From assembly GCA_021732565.1 (NCBI GenBank), contig JAKFUT010000122.1, positions 1 to 32,531 of the forward strand: a stretch of 32,531 bases of DNA, written 5' to 3'. Within the stretch, counting starts at the first letter, position 1, and each line of letters begins with the position of its first letter. The position numbers were made by a program, and so were the translations under genes. Below are positions 15,661 through 23,325 of this stretch, one piece after another. This DNA comes from Candidatus Obscuribacterales bacterium. GTDB taxonomy: Bacteria; Cyanobacteriota; Vampirovibrionia; Obscuribacterales; Obscuribacteraceae. Below the pieces are notes generated by a model that had not been told where the DNA came from, searched no databases, and saw nothing but the letters and a program-made list of their open reading frames with translations.

Positions 15661-16617
15661 ATGCACCTTGGCACGATTCCGTTTTTTGATCAATTGAACG
15701 ATTCCAAACGAGTGCTGATTGGCGGGGCTGGTGGCGGCTGGGATGTTTTTAGTGGACTGCCACTCTACTTTTACTTGAAGCAGCTCGGCAAAGAAGTTTT
15801 CCTCGCCAACTATTCATTCTCCTCCTTCAGACCATCGGCGGGCGGCAAAATCCATTCTATGGTCGAAGAAGTAACGGGGGATTCGCAAGGGGCTCAGCCT
15901 TACTTTCCAGAGAAATATCTTTCACAATGGTTTCGTGAGGAGCGCCAAGAAGAGGTTTCGATTTGGTGCTTTCCGAAGCCCGGGTACACCGGCTTGGCTG
16001 AGGCGTATGCTCAGTTAGTCGCTCATCTGGAAATTGATACGATAGTTCTGGCCGATGGGGGATCCGACAGTTTGTTACGAGGAGATGAACACGGTCTTGG
16101 CACTCCACTTGAAGATATGATCTCAATTGCCGCTGTTCACTGGCTAGACATACCCTGCCGAAAATTACTGGTTAGCCTGGGATTCGGAGTCGATCACCAT
16201 CATGGTGTCTGCCATGCGCATGTGCTTGAAGCTGTTGCCGATTTGACGAAGCGTGGTGGTTTCCTTGGTGCGATAACGTTACTAGAGCAGATGCCGGAGC
16301 TAGCCCTTTTCCGCGAAGCTACTTCGTTTGTCTTCGCAAAGATGCCCAAATTCAACAGCATTGTATGCAGCTCAGTTCTCGACGCTTTGGCGGGTCAATT
16401 TGGCAACCACCATTCTAATTCTCGAACAAAAGGGAGCGTGTTGTGGATCAATCCTCTGATGACTCTTTACTGGTGCTTTCAGTTGAATACTCTGGCGGAA
16501 CGAGTGATGTATCTGGACAAGATCAAAGGAACTGAAACTCAGGACGAAGCCTCACAAGCAATTGGAGAGCTTCGCGGACAAGTTGGGTTGAAGAGTTGGA
16601 GTGCCATTCCCATCTGA
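15661..16617 (+). CDS. DUF1152 family protein
   Basis: The 318-residue product shows the DUF1152 hallmarks: RVLIGGAGGGWDVFSGLPLY (17-36, a Gly-rich nucleotide-type loop) and ADGGSDSLLRGDEHGLGTPL (about 131-150). A His-rich GVDHHHGVCHAH segment (about 178-189) may bind metal. The start is secure: AAGGAGG lies 7 nt before ATG 15661. No signal peptide is present. DUF1152 proteins are widespread in bacteria and archaea and have no established activity; the Gly-rich loop and conserved Asp residues suggest a nucleotide- or sugar-nucleotide-binding enzyme. It is monocistronic and convergent with the exported-protein gene. Confidence 0.85.
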   Translation: MHLGTIPFFDQLNDSKRVLIGGAGGGWDVFSGLPLYFYLKQLGKEVFLANYSFSSFRPSAGGKIHSMVEEVTGDSQGAQPYFPEKYLSQWFREERQEEVSIWCFPKPGYTGLAEAYAQLVAHLEIDTIVLADGGSDSLLRGDEHGLGTPLEDMISIAAVHWLDIPCRKLLVSLGFGVDHHHGVCHAHVLEAVADLTKRGGFLGAITLLEQMPELALFREATSFVFAKMPKFNSIVCSSVLDALAGQFGNHHSNSRTKGSVLWINPLMTLYWCFQLNTLAERVMYLDKIKGTETQDEASQAIGELRGQVGLKSWSAIPI

Positions 16618-16738
16618 TTAAACTGTTGAGGCGTTGCGGGCAAAACGAGCAAGTTCAGACGAGGCTCACAGCCACATACACAAGTAAATCGCAGCGCGGC
16701 GAAAAAACCGCAAAATAGATTCAGACTGATACGTCGAG

Positions 16739-17641
16739 TCAGGGGGCCAAATTGCCCAACCCTTGCTGAATAAGAAACTCTTTGAACAGTGGCGGTAATT
16801 GCTGCCCGTTCAATGTTTCCAGAGCGAGATAAGGGGCTCTCTTCGTAGCTTTGGCAACGATGCGAGATGTCGAAATTTGTTCGCCATCTTCATTGAAAAC
16901 GCGCTGCGATTGCGAAAACACGGCCCCCTTGTCGCCGTTTCTGAATGCCATTGTGATCGCTTCTAGTTGAACGGTCTTGGTTATATGTCTGTTTTGCTTT
17001 GAGACGAGACAGCGCGTGGCGGTAAGCCGGTAGACTATCTTCGACTCATCCAGCGCGAGAACCTCAATATTTCTGTTGAAGTCAATGTCAGTTACCAGAG
17101 CCGATTCGGTGCGATTGAGTCGGTCATCAAAGTCCCAGACTTGTTCACTTGCATCTTGCTGATATCCGATTCGCTCAATCCTGTGAATTATTGATTTAAC
17201 TGGAACACTGTTTCTTGACTTATGATCCGCCCACAGTGTCTGCTCTGTAAACTCCCATACACCAGCCATCCAGGGCGGTATCTTGTGCCAGTGATTATTG
17301 GATTTCCGGCCTTCCAGACGGGCTTCACTAATCACCGCACCAACACGAAAGTCTTTTCCCACCGCGCCAACTTGTTCGTTGTGCTGTACTGCACCTTTCA
17401 ATATTCCCGCCGACAGAGCAGATTTTGGCTCGTCTTCGAGAAATGAACGACCTGAAATCTCCAATTCTTCCAATATAGATTGATCAACTGATGAATTGGT
17501 AGCAGCGATACCAGATGTGGTGTCGTTCGTTCGCGGCGTCTTATTTGCGTCAATTTCGTCGGAGGACTGCTGAGCGAGACCAGGACTAACGGAAAGCACA
17601 GCAACCGCGCAAAGGCAAAATACGATGTTTATTTTGTTCAT
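16739..17641 (-). CDS. Exported protein of unknown function
   Basis: The 300-residue product begins with a classic Sec signal peptide (MNKINIVFCLCAVAVLSVSP, cleavage likely after Ala23 in GLAQ). No lipobox is present. The mature part has a low-complexity Ser/Thr/Asn linker (about 24-55). A beta-rich C-terminal domain follows with WMAGVWEFTEQTLWADHKSR and a run of short strands ending in FLIQQGLGNLAP. I do not recognise the domain; the WxxGxWxx pattern resembles small-ligand-binding beta barrels. The start is supported by GAGGAG 6 nt before the ATG. It appears to be cotranscribed with a short upstream frame. A TATAAT at 17723-17728 may be its -10. Confidence 0.75.
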   Translation of the reverse strand: MNKINIVFCLCAVAVLSVSPGLAQQSSDEIDANKTPRTNDTTSGIAATNSSVDQSILEELEISGRSFLEDEPKSALSAGILKGAVQHNEQVGAVGKDFRVGAVISEARLEGRKSNNHWHKIPPWMAGVWEFTEQTLWADHKSRNSVPVKSIIHRIERIGYQQDASEQVWDFDDRLNRTESALVTDIDFNRNIEVLALDESKIVYRLTATRCLVSKQNRHITKTVQLEAITMAFRNGDKGAVFSQSQRVFNEDGEQISTSRIVAKATKRAPYLALETLNGQQLPPLFKEFLIQQGLGNLAP

Positions 17642-17650
17642 TGGCGCTCC

Positions 17651-17797
17651 TCAATAATCCTGGCAAGATTTATCTTTTCGCTCAAATTCGTCTTCGCCGA
17701 CCGAAAAAAGAATCATGCCGTCATTATAGTTGACTGCGCGGAAGAATTGTGTTTTCTCCACAAAATTGGCGTCAGCAAACACGGGAATGAGTACCAA
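17651..17797 (-). CDS. Possible small upstream ORF of the exported-protein gene
   Basis: A minus-strand frame reads LVLIPVFADANFVEKTQFFR, then AVNYNDGMILFSVGEDEFER and KDKSCQDY. It ends nine bases before the ATG of the exported protein, with the TGA overlapping the GAGGAG ribosome site of that gene. From TTG it is 48 codons; an internal ATG gives 21 codons. The composition is protein-like, but there is no good ribosome site. It could be a translated leader that couples to the next gene, or a decayed 3' end. Confidence 0.3.
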   Translation of the reverse strand: MVLIPVFADANFVEKTQFFRAVNYNDGMILFSVGEDEFERKDKSCQDY

Positions 17798-17821
17798 TGA
17801 CTTTAGAGACTTTTCAAATTC

Positions 17822-18349
17822 TTGCTCACAGCGATAATGGAAGGCCGGCCTACAACTATGCCTCTTTTAGATTGTTTCGGCGCAACATATGGAGCTAGAG
17901 ATGATCTTGCATTCGATCTTCTTACCGGTGCACAATCACGATCAATGAACACCGTCATCTGGGAAATTGGTGACTTTGGGTTGGGTAAGGACTACGTTTC
18001 GTTTCGCCAGATCAGAAGTTGGTTCGATCGCAAGACGATAGAAAAGGAATTTTATGCGGAGCAGTCCCGGGCGCTACAAGATGTGTTTACTTCTGGCGGA
18101 ATAGCCATTGCTACCACAGAGATATCACCAGCGGCCGGTGCAGTCGGATTATGGAGTAACCACGCTTATTCTATTGTCGGATTTGATTCCCGGGAGCGAC
18201 TGGTGACTATCAGAGATCCGATCGGAAAAGTCGAGCCGCTCGACCCTGTAAGTGGTATGGCACAGGATGGTTTGCTGGATGGCATATTCAAGGTACCCTT
18301 ACCTGATTTCAATCGCTATTTTCCACATCTAATTGTGTCTGCTATGTAA
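17822..18349 (+). pseudogene. Truncated calpain-like cysteine peptidase (lacks catalytic Cys half)
   Basis: The readable 175 residues match the second half of a calpain (C2) catalytic domain. LLDCFGATYGARDDLAFDLL followed by TGAQ resembles the 'EKAYAK.YG.Y......LTGG' region. GLWSNHAYSIVGFDS carries the catalytic His, RDPIG replaces the usual RNPWG (Asn changed to Asp), and DGIFKVPLPDFNRYFPHLIV matches the closing strand-helix. The first half with the catalytic Cys (GDCWFLA-type motif) is absent, and a stop (TAG 17804-17806) lies just upstream in frame. No start with a ribosome site exists (TTG 17822, ATG 17837 or 17858). It is read as a 5'-truncated remnant. A catalytically dead, regulatory protein is a less likely alternative. 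Confidence 0.6.
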
Positions 18350-18769
18350 TCGCAACCCGGTCTAGTCAAACAGTGTGCTGATCTCAATGTGTCGCCGTCG
18401 CACCAATGATAATCGGGCTGTGTTTGGTGCGCTGATGGCTTCTACCCATGGTGGCATCAATTGTTTCTCTTCTGGCTTGGTCCGTTCACTCGCCTCGCGC
18501 CCCGATCAACATTGGGCTTTTCGCTTAGCTTGTGAAAGTCCAAAGCGATGCAAGTTGCTGACACCTCCATGTGCGGCGGGTGAGCTGCGACCAGAGGCTT
18601 TCACGAAAAATCCACAATAGAGACACGCCAGCGAAACCCCATAACCACATAATGTAACCACAGGCAGGCATTGAGGGCACAGCCTGAGTTCAGTAAACGA
18701 CAACTCACATGAGTAGATTCGCCACATTGGACTTTTCGGGAAGGGCACAAAATTGAAGAGGTCCGCAGC
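18350..18769. other. Intergenic; no supported gene
   Basis: Frames on both strands (an 81-codon plus frame, a 92-codon minus frame) have no ribosome sites and no recognisable sequence. No RNA gene, repeat or terminator was recognised in the 420 bp between the calpain remnant and the next gene. Confidence 0.4.
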
Positions 18770-19120
18770 ATGACCCCATTCCACCCATCGGCTAATGCGA
18801 TCGATTCATCAATCGGTCACATCTCATTCGGCGAGGAAGACGAAAAACCATTACTACGAGTGCTGTTCTATCCAAACGGCAAGAAACGCGAGTTCGATTA
18901 CGATGAATTAGGCCGGCTTCGCGGCATAGATCATGGCGACGGTACCTTTTGGCTTCGCTCCGAAGATGGAGCCTGGCTTGTTCTATCAGAAGAGCGCCCA
19001 CCGGAAATTTTGTTGTTGAACCTTAAACTCAATCAGGATTCCGGCGATCTGCGTTATGAAACAGAGACGATGAGAGTTACAGAATTGCCCAGCGGCGAAA
19101 GAATATGCGAATGTCTTTGA
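18770..19120 (+). CDS. Small YD-like protein of unknown function
   Basis: The 116-residue acidic protein has a central repeat-like segment KKREFDYDELGRLRGIDHGD, then GTFWLRSEDGAWLVL. This resembles the 'F.YD..G.L......DG....R..DG.W' modules related to YD/RHS repeats. No signal peptide or membrane segment is present. The start is supported by GAGG 8 nt before ATG 18770. A single module of this kind without an RHS core is not enough to infer a function. It is convergent with the M4 protease gene, with a stable hairpin between the two. Confidence 0.6.
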   Translation: MTPFHPSANAIDSSIGHISFGEEDEKPLLRVLFYPNGKKREFDYDELGRLRGIDHGDGTFWLRSEDGAWLVLSEERPPEILLLNLKLNQDSGDLRYETETMRVTELPSGERICECL

Positions 19121-19171
19121 TCGCAATACGGAACGTACACAAGGTCCAGTGCATCCAGAACCTGATGACGC

Positions 19172-19207
19172 ATTTGGACGCTCATTCCGAAAAATGAGCG
19201 CCCAAAT
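19172..19207. terminator. Strong hairpin between convergent genes (possible bidirectional terminator)
   Basis: The arms ATTTGG-A-CGCTCATT and AATGAGCG-C-CCAAAT form 14 pairs with one A/C mismatch and a 6-nt loop. It lies between the end of the YD-like gene and the end of the M4 protease gene. No T-tract follows on either strand, so intrinsic termination is not certain. Confidence 0.45.
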
Positions 19208-19246
19208 AGTCATATGAGGTGGTTCAGAAGAATTGAAACTGAGCCT

Positions 19247-19260
19247 TCAGACCGGTCTGA
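19247..19260. repeat. Perfect 14-bp palindrome
   Basis: TCAGACCGGTCTGA is a perfect palindrome 54 bp from the M4 gene end. It may be a protein-binding site or chance. Confidence 0.3.
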
Positions 19261-19313
19261 GCGTAAGAACAGCTCAAAGCGTCGGTGACTCTCACTTACG
19301 CAACTTGTGAGAA

Positions 19314-20822
19314 CTAAGCCGCTGTTGCCGTCGTCGGTTCAATGTCACTTTCAACGGAGCCAGGTGTTTCTCGCTTGATTTTTCGCTCTGGAGTGAGCGT
19401 GTCTTTAGTTTCTTTGGAAGGAGTTACGCCTACGTCTTCCCAAGCTTTCTGAAGCTTAGCAACTTCAGCGGTATGACCTAGCTTCTTCGCAGCTTCAATT
19501 GTTTGATAGGCGAATTGTGCGAAACTCGGATTGCTTCCAGCATGCTGCAGTGCCTCGTACCAGATCTGTCCTGGTTTATCCCACGCATTGCCGCCAACTG
19601 CTACAGCGAACTCAGCAAACGCACGATTCGGAATTCCAGAGTTGTAGTGCACGCCGCCGTTATCTCCTTCCGTCTTCACATAATCTTTCATGTGAGCTGG
19701 TTGAGGATCTTTGCCGATAGCAGGATCGTCATATGCGGTGCCCGGTTTAAGCATGTTACGTAAGCCGGCCCCTTTGACATTATCTTTCCAGAGTCCGTCG
19801 CCAATTACCCAGTCTGCATCTTTGGCTTTGATGTTCTTAGCCCGCTGTTGAATGAGTTCGCCGAATACATCAGACATACTTTCATTGAGCGCTCCGGACT
19901 GGCCGTAATACTCCATGTTCGAAACCTTTTCAGTGACACCATGGGCGATTTCATGACCGGCAACGTCTAGAAGAACGAACGTCTTGAAAGGACTATCTTT
20001 GCCGGGTCTACCATATGTCATCTGCTTGCCGTTCCAGAAGGCGTTTTCGTAGTTATCGCCATAATTAACGGTTGATATCAGCTTCATACCTTTTCCGTCA
20101 ATGGAGTTTCGACCGTGTACCGCTTTGAAATAATCTCGAACTGCACCGGTGAACTCATAAGCGTCGTCTACTTCTTTGTCTCCTGTGGGCTTTTGCCCCT
20201 CAACGCGAACCTTGTCTCCTGGCAAGTCTTCCTTGCCTTTCGCATCATAAACTTCTCGTTTCGCATCGCCTGCACAACTCCCCTCACATGGAGGCAGATC
20301 CCGAGTCTTGATTATGGTGTTCATAAAATCAGGATTGGTCGGGTTGCGGCGAGATAATTCTCGCAGAAGATATGGGGGAATGATGCTGTATGGTTCTCGC
20401 GGTGGAACCCCCGGGGCGCCTCCAGCCGCTGGTACACCACCTTTACGAAACCTGTCGCCGGCGTAAATCAAGGAGTCTTGATCGCTGGCGGCGAGAAAGT
20501 TCGGTCTGAACACTTTGCTCAAATCGAGCTCGCGGACCTTTGTTTCTTCTCGTGGTTTAACTTCGTCGCGTGGTTTTAACTCATCTCGAGGTTGAAGATC
20601 TTCTCTTCGGGATAGAACCTCGCTCGGCTTTGTTGCTTCACGCAACTTCAGTTCTTCGCGACCTTTCGGTTCCTCGGAATTCTTGCTCTGCGCTAGTTTT
20701 GGTTCACGCAATAGCGCGAAAATTTCTTCCACTAGTAGTTTGCTTGTTTGCTGTTCATCTCCTCTATTGATGGAGCGCTCCGTTGTTTCCTTAGGCGCCA
20801 ACCGGGTGAAAGTGTTTTCCAT
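19314..20822 (-). CDS. Protealysin-like M4 metalloprotease with charged N-terminal extension
   Basis: From ATG 20820-20822 (GAGGTGG about 6 nt upstream) the protein has 502 residues. It has the M4 zinc site HEIAH (290-294), the third ligand Glu314 in NESMSD, and His392 in GGVHYNSGIPN, the thermolysin transition-state residue. Residues 145-153 read YSIIPPYLL, matching the short propeptide motif of protealysin-type enzymes, which mature by autocleavage. There is no signal peptide, in line with intracellular protealysins. The first 140 residues are atypical: a Lys/Arg/Glu-rich stretch with hexapeptide-like repeats (LQPRDELKPRDEVKPREET, about 76-94), then a Gly/Pro/Ala linker. That part may target or oligomerise the enzyme. 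No emfourin-like inhibitor gene is seen next to it. Confidence 0.9.
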   Translation of the reverse strand: MENTFTRLAPKETTERSINRGDEQQTSKLLVEEIFALLREPKLAQSKNSEEPKGREELKLREATKPSEVLSRREDLQPRDELKPRDEVKPREETKVRELDLSKVFRPNFLAASDQDSLIYAGDRFRKGGVPAAGGAPGVPPREPYSIIPPYLLRELSRRNPTNPDFMNTIIKTRDLPPCEGSCAGDAKREVYDAKGKEDLPGDKVRVEGQKPTGDKEVDDAYEFTGAVRDYFKAVHGRNSIDGKGMKLISTVNYGDNYENAFWNGKQMTYGRPGKDSPFKTFVLLDVAGHEIAHGVTEKVSNMEYYGQSGALNESMSDVFGELIQQRAKNIKAKDADWVIGDGLWKDNVKGAGLRNMLKPGTAYDDPAIGKDPQPAHMKDYVKTEGDNGGVHYNSGIPNRAFAEFAVAVGGNAWDKPGQIWYEALQHAGSNPSFAQFAYQTIEAAKKLGHTAEVAKLQKAWEDVGVTPSKETKDTLTPERKIKRETPGSVESDIEPTTATAA

Positions 20823-20883
20823 GAGCCACCTCAAGTTTTCGCCAGCCCTGATGGAACTCTATTCCTCCCTAATTTCGTGAACA

Positions 20884-20911
20884 ATCGTACTTTCCCCAAT
20901 TAAGTCGTCAA
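20884..20911 (-). promoter_or_regulatory. Possible promoter of the M4 protease gene
   Basis: On the minus strand TTGACG (20906-20911), a 16-bp spacer and TACGAT (20884-20889) lie about 60 bp before the ATG. This is a moderate match only. Confidence 0.35.
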
Positions 20912-21538
20912 ATTCCTTCACCTTAGCAAATCCTAATTCCCTTCGAAATCCGCTTGGCAACTCGGTTCCAGGCTGGGCCCTTGGGGGCTGTTACAGGTAG
21001 GGACATTTCACGACAATTCCACAATGGCCCGTTCAACCAGCGTCGCAACACAACAATTTTTGGGACTGACCGAACCCGAAATTACACATATGAGTCGGAT
21101 GATCTCGTTCAAGCCCAGTCCACATTACTAAGATTTTATTACCATTTACTTACCACACGTGCCTGCAACAGGGCCGTTGCCACGACGAAGAACTGGCCAC
21201 CCGGAGACCGTAGATGATCGCTACCGTAGGAAGCCCCCAGCTTTGACTGAATCCGCACGCGGAAAGAAATAGGCAAAGACTTACGTTGTCCCAACGGCCG
21301 GTCAATTAAGTCACCGGAATTGATCTCAATCACGCATCAGTCATTCTCCGATTAATTTACGAAAATCGGTGAGTATCAATCGAGTCATCGATCACTCAAC
21401 CGATGCTGAGAGTGGACCTCACTTTGGTACCATCTCAGACGAGTCTAAAGTTTGCCGGAGAAATCGATAAACGATGCGATAACAGTGCTTCTAGCGCCGA
21501 TTTGACTTAGGATGAACAAGGCCTTGTAAAAATCTCTG
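20912..21538. other. Long intergenic region; no supported gene
   Basis: About 630 bp with only unsupported open frames (an 87-codon plus frame with no ribosome site, and a 64-codon minus frame). No tRNA, transposon end, terminator or tandem repeat was recognised. The divergent genes on either side would place regulatory DNA here. Confidence 0.4.
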
Positions 21539-22078
21539 ATGATGTTGTTGCCCTCTCTCGCCTCTATAATCTATTTCACGAAAAAGCACGAGGTAGAGGT
21601 GAGATTGTTTCAAGAAGCATATTTTCTGATTGAGCCGAAGGATGATCTTCGAAGGCGCCTGGCAGGACTTGTTGAGTATGGCATGTTAAATCGAGATGAT
21701 GCTGATGTCTTAAAAGAAACTGTCCTGCTCAGCTACCATGATCAAGACGACGTTCTGCCTCAGCAGGGCGAAGGCGGCGAGCAATCATCCGCGCTGCCAC
21801 AGAAAGAGGCTCTGAACGATCCAACATTGATCGAAAGCAAGGTAAAACTCTTGTACCTTGCTAAGATCCGGCAATTCAAACCATGGTGCAATGACGCGGA
21901 AGCAGTAGCACTTTTGGGTTCGGCACTCCTGAGCACAGCAGTCTTCGACTCATGTTGGACTGTTCGCAGGCTATCAGTAGATCACGTGGAGCGACTGAAT
22001 CCAGTTTTGAAAGGGATGTCAGACCAGGTTGACTGTGCAGATGATGATCGGCTGCACCAATGGCTCACTGCAATTTGA
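21539..22078 (+). CDS. Hypothetical cytosolic protein
   Basis: The 179-residue, mainly helical, acidic product has no signal peptide and no recognised domain. Visible parts are EVRLFQEAYFLIEPKDDLRR, a central Gln/Glu/Gly-rich linker (LPQQGEGGEQSSALPQKEA) and SKVKLLYLAKIRQFKPWCND. Tandem ATG codons at 21539 and 21542 follow an in-frame TAA by 9 bases. The ribosome site is weak (AAGG far upstream), so the start may be slightly downstream. It precedes another small frame on the same strand. Confidence 0.5.
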   Translation: MMLLPSLASIIYFTKKHEVEVRLFQEAYFLIEPKDDLRRRLAGLVEYGMLNRDDADVLKETVLLSYHDQDDVLPQQGEGGEQSSALPQKEALNDPTLIESKVKLLYLAKIRQFKPWCNDAEAVALLGSALLSTAVFDSCWTVRRLSVDHVERLNPVLKGMSDQVDCADDDRLHQWLTAI

Positions 22079-22136
22079 TGGCCCCGACGCAAAGTTTGCC
22101 AGGCACGCTGAATTCACAGGAGAGGTGCTGAAATAA

Positions 22137-22328
22137 ATGACGTTCGACACCACACGATGTGCGGCCAGGTGGAACAAAGCCGACAATATTGAACTTCACT
22201 TGTTGGATCCGGGAACTTGTGGTGAGCGGGTCACAAATTATGCAGCATTGCTATACATTAGGCGCTGGTTCGGGGTGTTCCGTGTAACCTCAGCAGAAGT
22301 ACTAACGGAGTCGACTCTATCTGATTGA
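22137..22328 (+). CDS. Hypothetical small protein
   Basis: This 63-residue frame starts at ATG 22137, with AGGAGAGG about 12 nt upstream. The last bases before the start and first codons (TGAAATAAATGA) are identical to the start region of the MOSC gene. Composition is mixed (Arg, Leu, Thr, Trp) with no recognised motif. It could be cotranscribed with the 179-residue gene 58 bp upstream. Coding status is uncertain. Confidence 0.35.
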   Translation: MTFDTTRCAARWNKADNIELHLLDPGTCGERVTNYAALLYIRRWFGVFRVTSAEVLTESTLSD

Positions 22329-22477
22329 CGGATCCCACGTTGTGAAGCTGGCAGACCAGTCGTCTGCTGTTTCTAAATCGCCGAATTGTGTTCGTTCGAC
22401 CAATGCATGTTTATTTTGGTATCATTCGCATCGTTCAATCAGGATGTGCAGGACCAATCCCGAATAAGGAGCCAAAG

Positions 22478-23128
22478 ATGGGTGCAAACGATGTGCCGGT
22501 TGATGCCGACAAAGCCACAAAGAAACCTGCAGAGGTCCGTAGAATGAAGTCGCCTAGTGCGGACAAGCTTGACGAACTTTTGGGGAAAATAAAGAAAAAC
22601 TCAGTTCCAGACGAAGCGAAAGGGCCGACCATGTCCGGCGAGGGGCAAATCTCCAGTATGTCCATGCCGGCGGGCTGGTCTCGTGAACCCGCTCAGCCCA
22701 GTCGGAACCACACCGGAAACTATGTAGAGTTCCATAGCGACAAAAATCCTACGGTAAAGATGGGGACCTACTACCGTGGTCACCGCATCTCTGCCACCGG
22801 GGCGAAGCGATTTCATGAGATTCTTAAGGCTCCCGAACACGAACTCACCGATGACGAGTATCGAGAACTGAGTGACGTATTGCGAGATAAAGCCAAGTCC
22901 GAGGATTTCAAAGTTATAAAGAAGAAAACCGTCAACCTGAATGGCAAACGTATCTTGCTGGTTGAGGGCGAGTTCAAAGAAATCAAACAAAACGCCTACG
23001 CGGTTTATGTGGATGCTGAGGGAACCGGGGAAGTCGTTCAGGAAATCTTTTTCCAGGCCCCGGAGGCGGACTATCCCAGCTATTTCAAGGCGGCCGAGGC
23101 GGCCATCAAGTCAATATCCTGGTTATAG
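22478..23128 (+). CDS. Paralogous partner protein A of the LysM-cysteine protease
   Basis: The 216-residue product starts at ATG 22478 with AAGGAG 7 nt upstream; a longer frame begins at 22388 but lacks a ribosome site. After a charged disordered N-terminus (about 1-60) comes a conserved alpha/beta domain: YVEFHSDKNPTVKMGTYYRG, LRDKAKSEDFKV, LNGKRILLVEGEF, YVDAEGTGEVVQEIFFQAPE and AAIKSISWL. Residue by residue this matches the protein at 26128-26763 (shared blocks YYRG, RDKA, EDF, LNGKR, VQEIFFQAP, LKSI/IKSI plus W). No signal peptide is present. I do not recognise the family. Its position, bracketing a large protease gene together with its paralogue, suggests an inhibitor, immunity protein, chaperone or secretion adaptor. 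That is inference from gene order. Confidence 0.8.
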   Translation: MGANDVPVDADKATKKPAEVRRMKSPSADKLDELLGKIKKNSVPDEAKGPTMSGEGQISSMSMPAGWSREPAQPSRNHTGNYVEFHSDKNPTVKMGTYYRGHRISATGAKRFHEILKAPEHELTDDEYRELSDVLRDKAKSEDFKVIKKKTVNLNGKRILLVEGEFKEIKQNAYAVYVDAEGTGEVVQEIFFQAPEADYPSYFKAAEAAIKSISWL

Positions 23129-23185
23129 CAAAGTTAAGACATTTGGTATTTGCTTCAGACATCCAGCATCCGTAAAGGAGAATCA

Positions 23186-23214
23186 CAGTCGGCGGTCAAA
23201 AAAGACCGCGATTG
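23186..23214 (+). promoter_or_regulatory. Stable intergenic hairpin with A6 loop
   Basis: The arms CAGTC-G-GCGGTC and GACCGC-GATTG form 11 pairs (one G-U) with a single bulged G and a loop of six A. It lies between partner protein A and the LysM protease gene. No T-tract follows, so it may be a processing or attenuation structure rather than a terminator. Confidence 0.4.
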
Positions 23215-23325
23215 TCGTGGATCTGTGCATCCTTTTCTTAGTCCCTCCTAATTTTCTCTGATTCACGATCTAACTAACGCGTATACCGTTGATGCGGGCG
23301 GCCATTCATCACGAGGTTCATAGTC

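Noticed and set aside
16690..16706. GCGG...CCGC short inverted repeat between convergent genes
   Set aside because: Only four pairs with an 8-nt loop; too weak to call a terminator.
18506..18784. 92-codon minus-strand frame with several Cys (LRLCPQCLPV...LYCG)
   Set aside because: No ribosome site, overlaps the start region of the next gene, and the Cys spacing fits no zinc motif.
20954..21217. 87-codon plus-strand frame in the long gap
   Set aside because: No ribosome site or recognisable sequence.
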